Below are positions 29,870 to 38,240 of a DNA stretch of 64,000 bases, piece after piece. Made by a program: the position numbers and the translations under genes. Positions within the stretch are counted from its first letter, which is position 1. Each line of letters begins with the position of its first letter. The DNA is from Litorilituus sp. (lineage in GTDB: Bacteria; Pseudomonadota; Gammaproteobacteria; Enterobacterales; Alteromonadaceae): the NCBI GenBank assembly GCA_030754235.1, contig JASMAS010000076.1, positions 62,001 to 126,000 on the forward strand, read 5' to 3'. Under the pieces are notes generated by a model. The model was not told the origin of the DNA. It searched no databases and saw only the letters and a list, made by a program, of their open reading frames with translations.

Positions 29870-29965
29870 ATGAAAATACGTTCTCAAATAGGTATGGATG
29901 TTGTGGAAACTACGTTACCACGCCCTGCAATACCTTTTATCCACACTAACCCTGATAAAGCTTAA
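29870..29965 (+). pseudogene. 31-codon chimaeric ORF: narH start fused to narG-like end
   Basis: Starts with ATG behind a GAGG and encodes MKIRSQIGM, identical to the first nine residues of narH (the first 28 bases are identical to those at 29976). It then reads DVVETTLPRP...TNPDKA and stops, which resembles the narG ending EKLPRPLPTNPDEA. After its stop comes TAAGGAG and the true narH start. The simplest reading is a scar left when a tandem narGH duplication collapsed. It is translated in principle; a function is not expected. Confidence 0.75.
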
Positions 29966-29975
29966 GGAGTAGAAC

Positions 29976-31520
29976 ATGAAAATACGTTCTCAAATAGGTA
30001 TGGTTCTTAACCTTGATAAGTGTATCGGGTGTCATACTTGTTCAATCACGTGTAAAAACGTATGGACGTCTCGTGAAGGCGTTGAATATGCTTGGTTCAA
30101 CAATGTTGAAACTAAGCCTGGTATTGGTTACCCGAAAGAATGGGAAAATCAAGACAAATGGAATGGTGGTTGGATCCGTAAAGGTGACGGCACTATCGAA
30201 CCAAAAATTGGTGGTAAATATCGTCTATTAGCGAGCATTTTTGCTAACCCCAACATGCCTGAAATAGATGATTATTATGAACCGTTTGATTACGATTACC
30301 AGCATTTACATACTTCCCCAGAAGTAAAGCATCAGCCAACGGCTCGTCCGCGCTCTGTTATTTCTGGTAAGCGTATGGAAAAAATCGAATGGGGTCCAAA
30401 CTGGGAAGAAATTCTTGGTACTGAGTTTGAAAAACGCTCTAAAGACAAAAACTTCGATAACATGCAAAAACAAATGTACGGTGAATTTGAAAATACATTC
30501 ATGATGTATTTACCGCGTTTATGTGAACATTGTTTAAACCCTGCTTGTGTAGCTTCTTGTCCATCTGGCGCAATTTACAAGCGTGAAGAAGACGGTATCG
30601 TTCTGATTGACCAAGAAAAGTGTCGTGGTTGGAGAATGTGTATCTCTGGTTGTCCGTACAAGAAAATATACTACAACTGGAAATCAGGTAAATCAGAAAA
30701 ATGTATTTTCTGTTATCCACGTATTGAAGCAGGCATGCCAACGGTTTGTTCTGAAACGTGTGTTGGTCGTATCCGTTACTTGGGCGTTATTCTTTATGAT
30801 GCAGATAAGATCAAAGAAGTGGCCTCAACACCATCAGAAACCGATCTATACGAAAAGCAACTTGAAGTCTTTCTAGATCCAAATGATCCTGCAATCATTG
30901 CTCAAGCACGTAAAGATGGCATTACTGATTCAATCATTGAAGCAGCACAAAAGTCTCCTGTTTACAAACTGGCCATTGATTGGAAACTCGCATTACCATT
31001 GCACCCTGAGTACCGTACCCTTCCTATGGTTTGGTATGTACCTTCACTTAGCCCGATTAATAGTGCGGTTGAGTCAGGTAACTTGGCAACTATCGGTAAA
31101 GCTGGCGTAATCCCTGATATACGCAGTTTACGTATTCCAATGAAATATTTAGCCAACTTGCTAACGGCTGGTGACGAAGAGCCTGTAGCTCGTGCGTTAG
31201 AACGTTTACTTGCTATGCGTGCCTATAAACGTGCTGAAAATGTCGAAGGTATTGAAGATCTACAAGTACTTGAAGATGCTGGCTTAACGAAAAAGCAAGC
31301 CGACCAAATGTACCGTTATTTAGCCATTGCTAACTACGAAGATCGTTATGTTATTCCTTCGGGTCATCGTGAAATGAATGTACCAGAAGCCTATGGCGAA
31401 AAATCTGGTTGTGGTTTCACTTTCGGCAACGGCTGTAGCGATGGTCAAAATGGCGTAAATATGTTTGGTGGCAAAAAAGTTGCTAAACGTGACGTTATCA
31501 AAACCGTTAATATAGGTTAA
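29976..31520 (+). CDS. narH: Respiratory nitrate reductase, beta subunit
   Basis: Carries electrons from NarI to NarG through four iron-sulphur clusters. The length of 514 aa compares with 512 in E. coli. Cluster ligands in order: Cys16, Cys19, Cys22 and Cys26 (KCIGCHTCSITC), then CEHCLNPACVASCP, CRGWRMCISGCP (the Trp marks the [3Fe-4S] cluster) and KCIFCYPR with VCSETC. The start has AAGGAG seven bases upstream; the same first 28 bases occur 106 bases earlier in the chimaeric ORF. narJ follows after ten bases. Confidence 0.98.
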   Translation: MKIRSQIGMVLNLDKCIGCHTCSITCKNVWTSREGVEYAWFNNVETKPGIGYPKEWENQDKWNGGWIRKGDGTIEPKIGGKYRLLASIFANPNMPEIDDYYEPFDYDYQHLHTSPEVKHQPTARPRSVISGKRMEKIEWGPNWEEILGTEFEKRSKDKNFDNMQKQMYGEFENTFMMYLPRLCEHCLNPACVASCPSGAIYKREEDGIVLIDQEKCRGWRMCISGCPYKKIYYNWKSGKSEKCIFCYPRIEAGMPTVCSETCVGRIRYLGVILYDADKIKEVASTPSETDLYEKQLEVFLDPNDPAIIAQARKDGITDSIIEAAQKSPVYKLAIDWKLALPLHPEYRTLPMVWYVPSLSPINSAVESGNLATIGKAGVIPDIRSLRIPMKYLANLLTAGDEEPVARALERLLAMRAYKRAENVEGIEDLQVLEDAGLTKKQADQMYRYLAIANYEDRYVIPSGHREMNVPEAYGEKSGCGFTFGNGCSDGQNGVNMFGGKKVAKRDVIKTVNIG

Positions 31521-31530
31521 GAGGTTAGTT

Positions 31531-32268
31531 ATGTTAATTCTTAAAGTTATTTCACGTCTACTTGATTACCCAACAGCAGCGCTTTTTGCTGCGAAGGATG
31601 AATTAAAAGCAATCGTTGAAAATACCGACGAATTGACTGCTCAAAACCGTAGTCAGCTGCTTGATTTTATTGAGCAACTGACTTCTAGAGACATTTTTGA
31701 TGCACAGGAAAGCTACGATCTATTATTTGATCGTGGCCGAGCATTATCACTATTGTTGTTTGAACATGTTCACGGTGAATCTCGTGATCGTGGTCAAGCC
31801 ATGGTTGATTTAATGAATGTTTATAAAACCAACGGTTTTGAAGTTGATTCATCGCAACTGCCTGACTACATCCCTCTGTATTTGGAGTTTTTAAGTGAGC
31901 AATCACCTGAGTTTATTGAAGAATGGCTTGGCGATATTTGTCACTTATTAACCATGTTGTCAGAACGTTTAATAGACAGAGAATGTTATTACTCAGTGCT
32001 TTTTGATTCATTGGTAGAAGTTTCTGGTCAAGAAGTTGACCGTAAAGAAATTGCTGACTCAGTGAAGCAAGAAGAGCGAGACGATACCGTCGAAGCTATT
32101 GATAAAGAATGGGAAGATAAAGAAATACGTTTTGATGACCCTATGGTAGGCGACTGTCCATCATCATCAGGATTACAAAACTCCCAAAATTCGTTAGATC
32201 CAAATACTGTTCATCAAGTGCCTATTAAATGGCACGATGCTGATGCAGCAGAAGTGTCAGGACTGTAA
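31531..32268 (+). CDS. narJ: Nitrate reductase assembly chaperone
   Basis: Cytoplasmic TorD/NarJ-family chaperone that binds NarG and helps cofactor insertion and membrane attachment; not part of the final enzyme. Family features are the N-terminal LKVISRLLDYPTAALF, the central HVHGESRDRGQAMVDL and the DYIPLYLEFLS motif. The length of 245 aa is slightly more than in E. coli (236), mostly in an acidic C-terminal tail. AGAGG lies before the start. It lies between narH and narI with gaps of about ten bases each side. Confidence 0.96.
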   Translation: MLILKVISRLLDYPTAALFAAKDELKAIVENTDELTAQNRSQLLDFIEQLTSRDIFDAQESYDLLFDRGRALSLLLFEHVHGESRDRGQAMVDLMNVYKTNGFEVDSSQLPDYIPLYLEFLSEQSPEFIEEWLGDICHLLTMLSERLIDRECYYSVLFDSLVEVSGQEVDRKEIADSVKQEERDDTVEAIDKEWEDKEIRFDDPMVGDCPSSSGLQNSQNSLDPNTVHQVPIKWHDADAAEVSGL

Positions 32269-32280
32269 GGAAGAATACTT

Positions 32281-32958
32281 ATGTCAAATTTAAATTTTTT
32301 ACTTTTTGGGATTTATCCCTACATAGCTATTGCTGTGCTATTCATCGGTTCTTGGATCAGATATGACCGCGAACCCTATTCATGGAAAGCAGACTCTAGC
32401 CAACTTTTAGATCAAAAAGGGTTCCGTTTAGCAAGTAACTTGTTCCACGTAGGTATTATTTTTGTACTTTGTGGTCACTTTGTCGGTTTATTAACACCGC
32501 ATGCTATTTACCACGCTTTCATTTCAACAGCTAACAAACAATTATTAGCAATGGTTAGTGGTGGTTTCTTTGGGGTGTTATGTTTAATCGGTTTAGTTAT
32601 GTTATTAAAACGTCGTTTAACCAACCCACGTGTTCGTGCAGTTTCTAAAACATCAGATATCTTTATCTTAGTACTATTACTTGTACAATTATTACTAGGG
32701 TTAGCGACTATCTTCGCTTCAATGAGTCACTTAGACGGCTCAGTGATGGTATTGTTAGGTGACTGGGCACAAAGCATTGTTACTTTACAAGGTGTTGCTG
32801 CAGCTGAAGCGATGGAAACGGTTGGTATTATCTACAAGTTACACGTTTTAGTTGGTTTAACTATGTTATTAGTATTCCCATTTACACGTTTAGTGCATGT
32901 AATTAGCGTGCCTGTTAAATATTTTGCACGTAACTACCAACTAGTTCGTCAAAGATAA
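32281..32958 (+). CDS. narI: Respiratory nitrate reductase, gamma subunit (cytochrome b)
   Basis: Membrane diheme cytochrome b that oxidises quinol and anchors NarGH. The length of 225 aa equals that of E. coli NarI. Five membrane helices are visible; likely heme-binding histidines sit in LFHVGIIFVLCGHFVGLL (helix II) and YKLHVLVGLTMLLVFPFTRLVHV (helix V). AAGGAAG lies before the start. A terminator follows 40 bases after the stop, ending the narGHJI unit. Confidence 0.97.
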   Translation: MSNLNFLLFGIYPYIAIAVLFIGSWIRYDREPYSWKADSSQLLDQKGFRLASNLFHVGIIFVLCGHFVGLLTPHAIYHAFISTANKQLLAMVSGGFFGVLCLIGLVMLLKRRLTNPRVRAVSKTSDIFILVLLLVQLLLGLATIFASMSHLDGSVMVLLGDWAQSIVTLQGVAAAEAMETVGIIYKLHVLVGLTMLLVFPFTRLVHVISVPVKYFARNYQLVRQR

Positions 32959-32998
32959 TATTAACTTTTTAGATAGTGAGTTAACAACGCACATTTAC

Positions 32999-33034
32999 AT
33001 GGCGATTTTTATTGACTAAAAGTCGCCATTTTTC
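32999..33034 (+). terminator. Terminator after narI
   Basis: ATGGCGATTTTTA, loop TTGAC, TAAAAGTCGCCAT followed by Ts: a 13-bp stem with one G-T pair. It may let some transcripts run on to the isomerase gene. Confidence 0.75.
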
Positions 33035-33144
33035 TAAATAAACCATAAAATAAATATAGCTAAATCACTTGTAATTAGGTTATTTAACCATATTTATTTA
33101 ATAATTTTATTGCAGCATTGCTGCACATCGAGAGTAATATAGTT

Positions 33145-33978
33145 ATGAGCAGTTCATGTGGCACTAATGAGCCAACCACCCCATCAGAAGAACAATTACC
33201 TAAAATTAAGGTTAATGGCGCAACGATTAACGAAAAAGATCTCGCTAATGAATTACAGTATCACCCTAATCAGAACTTTGACGTAGTGGTGCAACAAGCC
33301 AGCCAAGCATTAGTTATTCGACAATTACTTATTGATGAAGCGAGATCGCAAGGTATTGACGCATCTGCTCAAGAGAATGAAGAAGAAGCCATTCAAAAAT
33401 TAATTGAAGCTAATATTAGCTACGATGCGCCAACTGAAGAAATTTGTCAGCGCTACTTTGATAACAACAAAGAAAAATTCATGACCATGCCATTAATGGA
33501 AGTGGATCATATTTTACTTGCTGCTGCAAAAGATGATATTGAAGGTCGCGATGCTGCAAAACATAATGCTGAGGTGATTATCTCTCAACTAAAGCAAGAA
33601 ATGAACAATAATGAACCTTCAAGTTTTGCCGCGCTTGCAAAAGAATATTCAGCTTGTCCTTCAAAAGAAAGCGGTGGAAATTTAGGCCAGTTAAGTAAAG
33701 GGCAAACAGTACCTGAATTTGAACGTCAATTAATGCCGCTACCAGAAGGACTAAGTGAAAAAGCCATTGAGTCACGCTATGGTTTCCACGTAGTGAATAT
33801 CAACCGAAAAATAGATGGAAAACAACTTGAATATTCAATGGTGATTGATAAAGTGCGCGGCTACTTAGTTAATAGTGCGTCACACCTTGCCATTCAATCT
33901 TACATACAAAGCTTAGTTGAACAAGCACATATTGAAGGTGTTGAGATTAAATTTAGCGATGAGAATATCCATATTTAA
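33145..33978 (+). CDS. Parvulin-type peptidyl-prolyl isomerase (NifM/PpiC-like)
   Basis: 277 aa from the ATG at 33145; a TTG 27 bases earlier is also in frame but less likely. There is no signal peptide, so it is cytoplasmic. The N-terminal helical chaperone part (about 20-100) precedes a rotamase domain at about 115-215 (MEVDHILLAA, FAALAKEYSACPSKESGGNLG, FERQLMPLPEG, SRYGFHVVNI). Isomerases of this kind often end nar operons and may help fold NarG or NarH; this is inference from position. A terminator separates it from narI, so it may have its own promoter. A 12-bp hairpin (33990-34019) follows. Confidence 0.88.
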   Translation: MSSSCGTNEPTTPSEEQLPKIKVNGATINEKDLANELQYHPNQNFDVVVQQASQALVIRQLLIDEARSQGIDASAQENEEEAIQKLIEANISYDAPTEEICQRYFDNNKEKFMTMPLMEVDHILLAAAKDDIEGRDAAKHNAEVIISQLKQEMNNNEPSSFAALAKEYSACPSKESGGNLGQLSKGQTVPEFERQLMPLPEGLSEKAIESRYGFHVVNINRKIDGKQLEYSMVIDKVRGYLVNSASHLAIQSYIQSLVEQAHIEGVEIKFSDENIHI

Positions 33979-34298
33979 CTGCTCCTGTAGGTTTAGCGCA
34001 GGAAAACCTGTGCTAAACCACTCTCTGATTTCTGATTAAAGATCACCGTTTTCCCTACTCATCCCTTGTAAAACATAAATGAACGAATTAAGCTTACAAG
34101 CTGTACAAGCGACTCATCATTTTTTCGTTTAACACCGTAAAAAATATTACTAAATTAACAACAAATACCTATAAATCTGTTAATTCTCGCTAAGTACTGT
34201 ATTCACTAAGTCAATGGGTATTCTCAATAAGGTTAGCAATTAAGTTAATTGTTTTGAGTCAAAATTATCTTTCAAGGAGCTCAGCTGGAGAACAGAGT
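33979..34298. other. Gene-free stretch with terminator hairpin
   Basis: The hairpin GGTTTAGCGCAGG, AAAA, CCTGTGCTAAACC (33990-34019) probably ends the isomerase transcript. The rest is AT-rich leader for the next gene; nothing else is recognised. Confidence 0.6.
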
Positions 34299-35090
34299 AT
34301 GATGAAAAAACTAATTATTGTTTTAGGCGTGATAATTGCCGTTATTGGTGGTGTTTTCTGGTTCATATCTAGCGACCAACTTAATGCCTTAATTAAAGAA
34401 CAAATTGAAACACAAGGACACAAATTTACCGAGCAAACTGTCGCCGTTGAAAAAGTTGAAATGAATATATTACAAGGTGCTGGCACCATCAATGGTCTTG
34501 TAATTAATAATCCAACGGACTATTCCACAACTCCTTTATTTTCTTTAAATGAAGTGACTATAGACATCAATTTAGCCAGTCTACCCAAAGTAAAAGATGG
34601 TGGTCCAATAATACTTGACGCGGTAATTATTAGTTCTCCTGAGGCGTTTGTCGAGTTCACCAAAAGTGGCCGAACTAACATCCAAGATGTGCTTGATGCT
34701 GTCAATAGGAACACCTCAAAATCAGCAACTCAAAGTCAACAAACAAGTGAATCAGGAAAACTTGTTCCTAACATAGCCATTAAAAAATTAGTACTAGCTG
34801 GGGTCACTTTACGCGCAGATTTAACCGCACTTGGCAACACGACTCACAAGAAGATTTTACCTGATATTAACTTAGCTAATATCGGTAGTGAAAAAGGCAT
34901 TCCAGCCAGTGAGCTTGGTGGCACACTGATAAAAAAATCATTATCAGCCATTTGGAAGTCCGCGAAACAAGAGCAAGAAAAAATAATTAAAGAGCAACTA
35001 AAAGAAAAAGCAAAAGAGAAACTTAAAGAAAAACTTGGAGAAAAATTAAAAGGCAAAGCACCAAAATTACTTAATGATCTATTAGGTTAA
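34299..35090 (+). CDS. AsmA-like membrane-anchored protein
   Basis: 263 aa from the ATG at 34299 (a second ATG directly follows; an in-frame TTG upstream is unlikely). One N-terminal membrane helix (KLIIVLGVIIAVIGGVFWFI) is followed by a periplasmic region with AsmA/DUF748-like patterns: LNALIKEQIETQGHKFTEQTV, ILQGAGTINGLVINNP and FSLNEVTIDINLASL. The C-terminal 40 residues are a lysine/glutamate-rich helix (KEKAKEKLKEKLGEKLKGKA) like those of other small AsmA-like proteins. AsmA relatives act in envelope lipid transport; the specific role here is unknown. It stands alone. Confidence 0.6.
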   Translation: MMKKLIIVLGVIIAVIGGVFWFISSDQLNALIKEQIETQGHKFTEQTVAVEKVEMNILQGAGTINGLVINNPTDYSTTPLFSLNEVTIDINLASLPKVKDGGPIILDAVIISSPEAFVEFTKSGRTNIQDVLDAVNRNTSKSATQSQQTSESGKLVPNIAIKKLVLAGVTLRADLTALGNTTHKKILPDINLANIGSEKGIPASELGGTLIKKSLSAIWKSAKQEQEKIIKEQLKEKAKEKLKEKLGEKLKGKAPKLLNDLLG

Positions 35091-35401
35091 GTTTCCTTTT
35101 TACGGGTTTAATCCAGTAAAAAACAGGTATTAAGCTAAAGAGTTCATCGCTCTATAGGTAAGATTGATACCTGCCTACTGCACTTTTTAAATGGCAGGTA
35201 AACGATGTAATAATACTGTTGTCTCTCTCCCTTCATCACTAACTAACTCCCTACTTTTACTCACTGCATTATTAGAATGAAAGGTAAGCTAAAAGCTTTA
35301 TCTCTTTAATATGTAAATTTGGCACACCAAACCTATTGATAATAATTCTCATTAACATTATCATTGTTTTTTGTTATTTATGATATTACTTATTTCTATT
35401 T
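35091..35401. other. Gene-free stretch with terminator and Fur box
   Basis: A short stem (TTTTTAC 35097-35103 with GTAAAAA 35116-35122) probably ends the AsmA-like gene. The Fur box at 35338-35356 belongs to the next operon. Nothing else is recognised. Confidence 0.55.
35338..35356. promoter_or_regulatory. Fur box before the fumC operon
   Basis: GATAATAATTCTCATTAAC matches the classic Fur 19-mer (GATAATGATAATCATTATC) at most positions and ends 45 bases before the first gene. A second overlapping ACATTATCATTG follows. It predicts induction when iron is scarce. Confidence 0.8.
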
Positions 35402-35752
35402 ATGGCGCATCATTTTATTACTCAGCTACTCAGAAAAAAAATTCGCTTTGCGCAAGAGCCTAACAACCCTGCCTTAATAACGTTATGGCTACAGCAGGAA
35501 AATGATATTCATTTAACAACACAACCCAAAAAAGTTTTACGCCAACATTACGAAGCGCAATTTCGCTTACTTCTTGAAACTATTGTTGATGAGATTGTAC
35601 CTACGCACTGGCGGAGGCTTTGTCTAGATAACATCTATAAACCAATTACATCATTACAGCGTATTGCAGATACTGAACAATCTAAACAACACATTAGGTA
35701 CCTAATGAATGAACTATCAGTGAGTTGCCAGTACGTTGAACATAGCCTTTAA
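35402..35752 (+). CDS. Small Fur-controlled protein upstream of fumC (FagA-like position)
   Basis: 116-aa soluble protein with no signal peptide or membrane helix, rich in Gln, His and Arg, probably mostly helical (LLETIVDEIVPTHWRRLCLDNIYKPI). I do not recognise the sequence itself. It lies directly behind a Fur box and 24 bases before fumC. This is the same arrangement as fagA-fumC in the Pseudomonas iron-regulated fagA-fumC-orfX-sodA operon, so it may be a FagA-type protein; this is inference from position. No sodA follows here. Confidence 0.65.
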   Translation: MAHHFITQLLRKKIRFAQEPNNPALITLWLQQENDIHLTTQPKKVLRQHYEAQFRLLLETIVDEIVPTHWRRLCLDNIYKPITSLQRIADTEQSKQHIRYLMNELSVSCQYVEHSL

Positions 35753-35776
35753 ATAACATATCAACTAGGAGATTTT

Positions 35777-37159
35777 ATGAGCGATTTTCGCATTGAAAAA
35801 GATAGCATGGGCTTTCTACAAGTACCTGCTGAAGCACTCTATGCAGCGCAAACACAACGTGCTATTAATAACTTTCCAATTAGTGGCCAAGCCATGCCTA
35901 AAGCATTTGTCAAGGCATTACTGTTAGCAAAGCAAGCTGCAGCTAAAGCTAACAGTGAGCTAGGACTTATACCCGGAGAAATGGGCAACGCAATTAGCGA
36001 AGCTGTAGAGAAAATATTAGCTGAAGATTTTATGCCTCACTTTCCCGTAGATGTTTTTCAAACAGGATCTGGCACCAGTTCAAACATGAATGCTAATGAA
36101 GTATTATCTAGTGTAGCATCTGACATATACCAGCAAACTGTTGGGGCAAATGATCATATAAATTATGGTCAAAGTAGTAACGATATTATTCCCTCTACTA
36201 TTCATATTAGTGCTGCCATAGAAGTCTCTGAACAATTAATCCCCTCGCTGACACATTTGTGTAATACCATAAAAAGCAAAGCGAAAGATGTTCAACAACA
36301 TGTTAAAACAGGCCGCACTCATTTAATGGATGCTATGCCAGTAAAAATGAGTCAAAGCCTTAATGCTTGGGCTGATCAAATTGCATTAAACATTAAGCAC
36401 ATTGAACAATTACAGCCAAGTATTTTAAGCTTAGCTCAAGGCGGAACCGCGGTAGGTACTGGCATTAATGCTGATCCCGCTTTTGCTGATAAATTTAATA
36501 CCGCATTATCAAACAAAACAGGACTTAACTTCACCCCAGCTGAAAACTTTTTTACACACATAGGCTCGCAAGATATTGCGGTTGCACTATCAGGGCAATT
36601 AAAAACTACAGCAGTCTCTATTTTAAAAATTGCTAATGATTTACGCTGGATGAATTCAGGCCCTTTAGCAGGCTTAGGAGAGATTGAACTTGAAGCATTA
36701 CAGCCAGGTTCGTCAATTATGCCCGGTAAAGTAAACCCCGTAATCCCTGAAGCTGCAGCCATGGTCTCCGCACAAGTTATAGGCAATGACAGTACAATCA
36801 CTGTAGCTGGGCAATCTGGAAATTTCGAATTAAATGTAATGTTGCCCGTTATTGCTAAAAACTTACTTGAAAGCATTGATTTATTAAGTAACGTTAGTAA
36901 ATTGCTAGCTGACCGTGCTATTGCCACCTTTACGGTTAACGAAAATAAATTAAAAGAAGCTCTGAGTAAGAACCCTATCCTAGTTACCGCGCTAAATCCA
37001 ATTATTGGCTACTTAAAAGCAGCTAAAATTGCAAAAATCGCCTATAAAGAAGGCCGCCCTATAATTGATGTAGCTTCTGAACACACTGAATTAAATAAAG
37101 AAGAATTAGCTCGATTACTTGACCCTGTAAAATTAACCCTTGGTGGCGTGCAACAGTAA
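35777..37159 (+). CDS. fumC: Class II (iron-free) fumarase
   Basis: Converts fumarate and malate without an iron-sulphur cluster, so it can replace class I fumarase when iron is short or oxidants are present. The length of 460 aa compares with 467 in E. coli. Visible are the substrate-binding TGSGTSSNMNANEV, the catalytic-histidine region KTGRTHLMDA, and the signature loop GSSIMPGKVNPV. AGGAGA lies before the ATG. It forms a probable operon with the 116-aa gene upstream, behind a Fur box. It is convergent with cydB across a bidirectional terminator. Confidence 0.97.
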   Translation: MSDFRIEKDSMGFLQVPAEALYAAQTQRAINNFPISGQAMPKAFVKALLLAKQAAAKANSELGLIPGEMGNAISEAVEKILAEDFMPHFPVDVFQTGSGTSSNMNANEVLSSVASDIYQQTVGANDHINYGQSSNDIIPSTIHISAAIEVSEQLIPSLTHLCNTIKSKAKDVQQHVKTGRTHLMDAMPVKMSQSLNAWADQIALNIKHIEQLQPSILSLAQGGTAVGTGINADPAFADKFNTALSNKTGLNFTPAENFFTHIGSQDIAVALSGQLKTTAVSILKIANDLRWMNSGPLAGLGEIELEALQPGSSIMPGKVNPVIPEAAAMVSAQVIGNDSTITVAGQSGNFELNVMLPVIAKNLLESIDLLSNVSKLLADRAIATFTVNENKLKEALSKNPILVTALNPIIGYLKAAKIAKIAYKEGRPIIDVASEHTELNKEELARLLDPVKLTLGGVQQ

Positions 37160-37195
37160 AATCACGTAATCTACACACAAAATATTTTTTGTTAA

Positions 37196-37220
37196 TTAGC
37201 CTGATAACACATCAGGCTAA
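37196..37220. terminator. Bidirectional terminator between fumC and cydB
   Basis: TTAGCCTGAT, loop AACAC, ATCAGGCTAA: a perfect 10-bp stem between two converging genes, with AAAATTT on one side and AATTAAC on the other. Confidence 0.8.
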
Positions 37221-37238
37221 AATTTCGCTATTCTCTAA

Positions 37239-38237
37239 TTAATGGTACCTAAGTTCTTCTACTTTTCCCCAGAAAACACGATATGAAAATGCGGTATAAC
37301 AAAATATCACTGGAACAACAACAATAGTACCCCATAATAAAAAACTCAATGATTCAGGCGCGGCAGCTGTTTCCCAAATGGTTAATTTATCTGGAACAAT
37401 ATAGGGAAAAAAGCTAAACGCTAAGCCAAAGAAACATAAGAAAAAGATTAAAACTGCTGCAACAAATGGCCGCCAGCAACCTTTGTCATTTACTTTAGGT
37501 AATTGCCTTAATTGTATGTAACTAAAAACAAACAAAGCAAAACATAATAATGGCACAGGTAAAATTAACAAGGTATTTGGCCATGAGAACCATTTTTGAT
37601 AAACCTCAGAATTTATCAATGGGTTGACAAACGACACTGCGATAACACCTAAAAAACATATGCCCCCTGACTTTAGTGCCCAGTTAATTGCTTGAGCTTG
37701 TAATTGACCTGTTGTTTTCATGATAAGCCAACAAGCGCCTATGTAACTATAAGCTGCAGCTACGCCAAAAGCACTAAGTAAACTAAAACTGTATGCCGCG
37801 AATGTATTCTCAAAGCCCATCACATACATTCCGAGCATATAACCTTGACTCAATGCTGCCAGTAACGAACCAACTTTAAAGACTCTATTCCATGTCGGCT
37901 TATGACTAAAAGCCGCTTTTGCCCTGAAATCAAAAGCTACGCCACGTAATACTAAACTAATCAAGAGAATTGCCGTTGGTAAATAAAGCTCTTTAAATAC
38001 ATGACTATGTGCAACAGGAAAGGCAATTAACAATAAACCTACCGCCAGTACCAACCAAGTTTCATTGGCATCCCAAAAGGGCCCAATTGACGCTATCATA
38101 GTATCTGAATCATCTTTGCTCTCCAATGGCAGTAAGATGCCAACGCCTAAATCATAGCCATCTAAAATGGCATAAAGCAAAACAGAAAACGCCATTAAAG
38201 AGGCGAATACTATCGCTAATGTATTTATTTCAAACAT
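37239..38237 (-). CDS. cydB: Cytochrome bd-type quinol oxidase subunit II
   Basis: Membrane partner of CydA. 332 aa with eight to nine hydrophobic helices; family marks are the N-terminal LYAILDGYDLGVGILLPL and GPFWDANETWLVLAVGLLLIAFP. Its length resembles CioB of the cyanide-insensitive branch more than E. coli CydB. It lies three bases after cydA. No small cydX gene is obvious between cydB and the fumC terminator. It probably is expressed with cydA as a two-gene operon. Confidence 0.94.
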   Translation of the reverse strand: MFEINTLAIVFASLMAFSVLLYAILDGYDLGVGILLPLESKDDSDTMIASIGPFWDANETWLVLAVGLLLIAFPVAHSHVFKELYLPTAILLISLVLRGVAFDFRAKAAFSHKPTWNRVFKVGSLLAALSQGYMLGMYVMGFENTFAAYSFSLLSAFGVAAAYSYIGACWLIMKTTGQLQAQAINWALKSGGICFLGVIAVSFVNPLINSEVYQKWFSWPNTLLILPVPLLCFALFVFSYIQLRQLPKVNDKGCWRPFVAAVLIFFLCFFGLAFSFFPYIVPDKLTIWETAAAPESLSFLLWGTIVVVPVIFCYTAFSYRVFWGKVEELRYH

Positions 38238-38240
38238 AGT

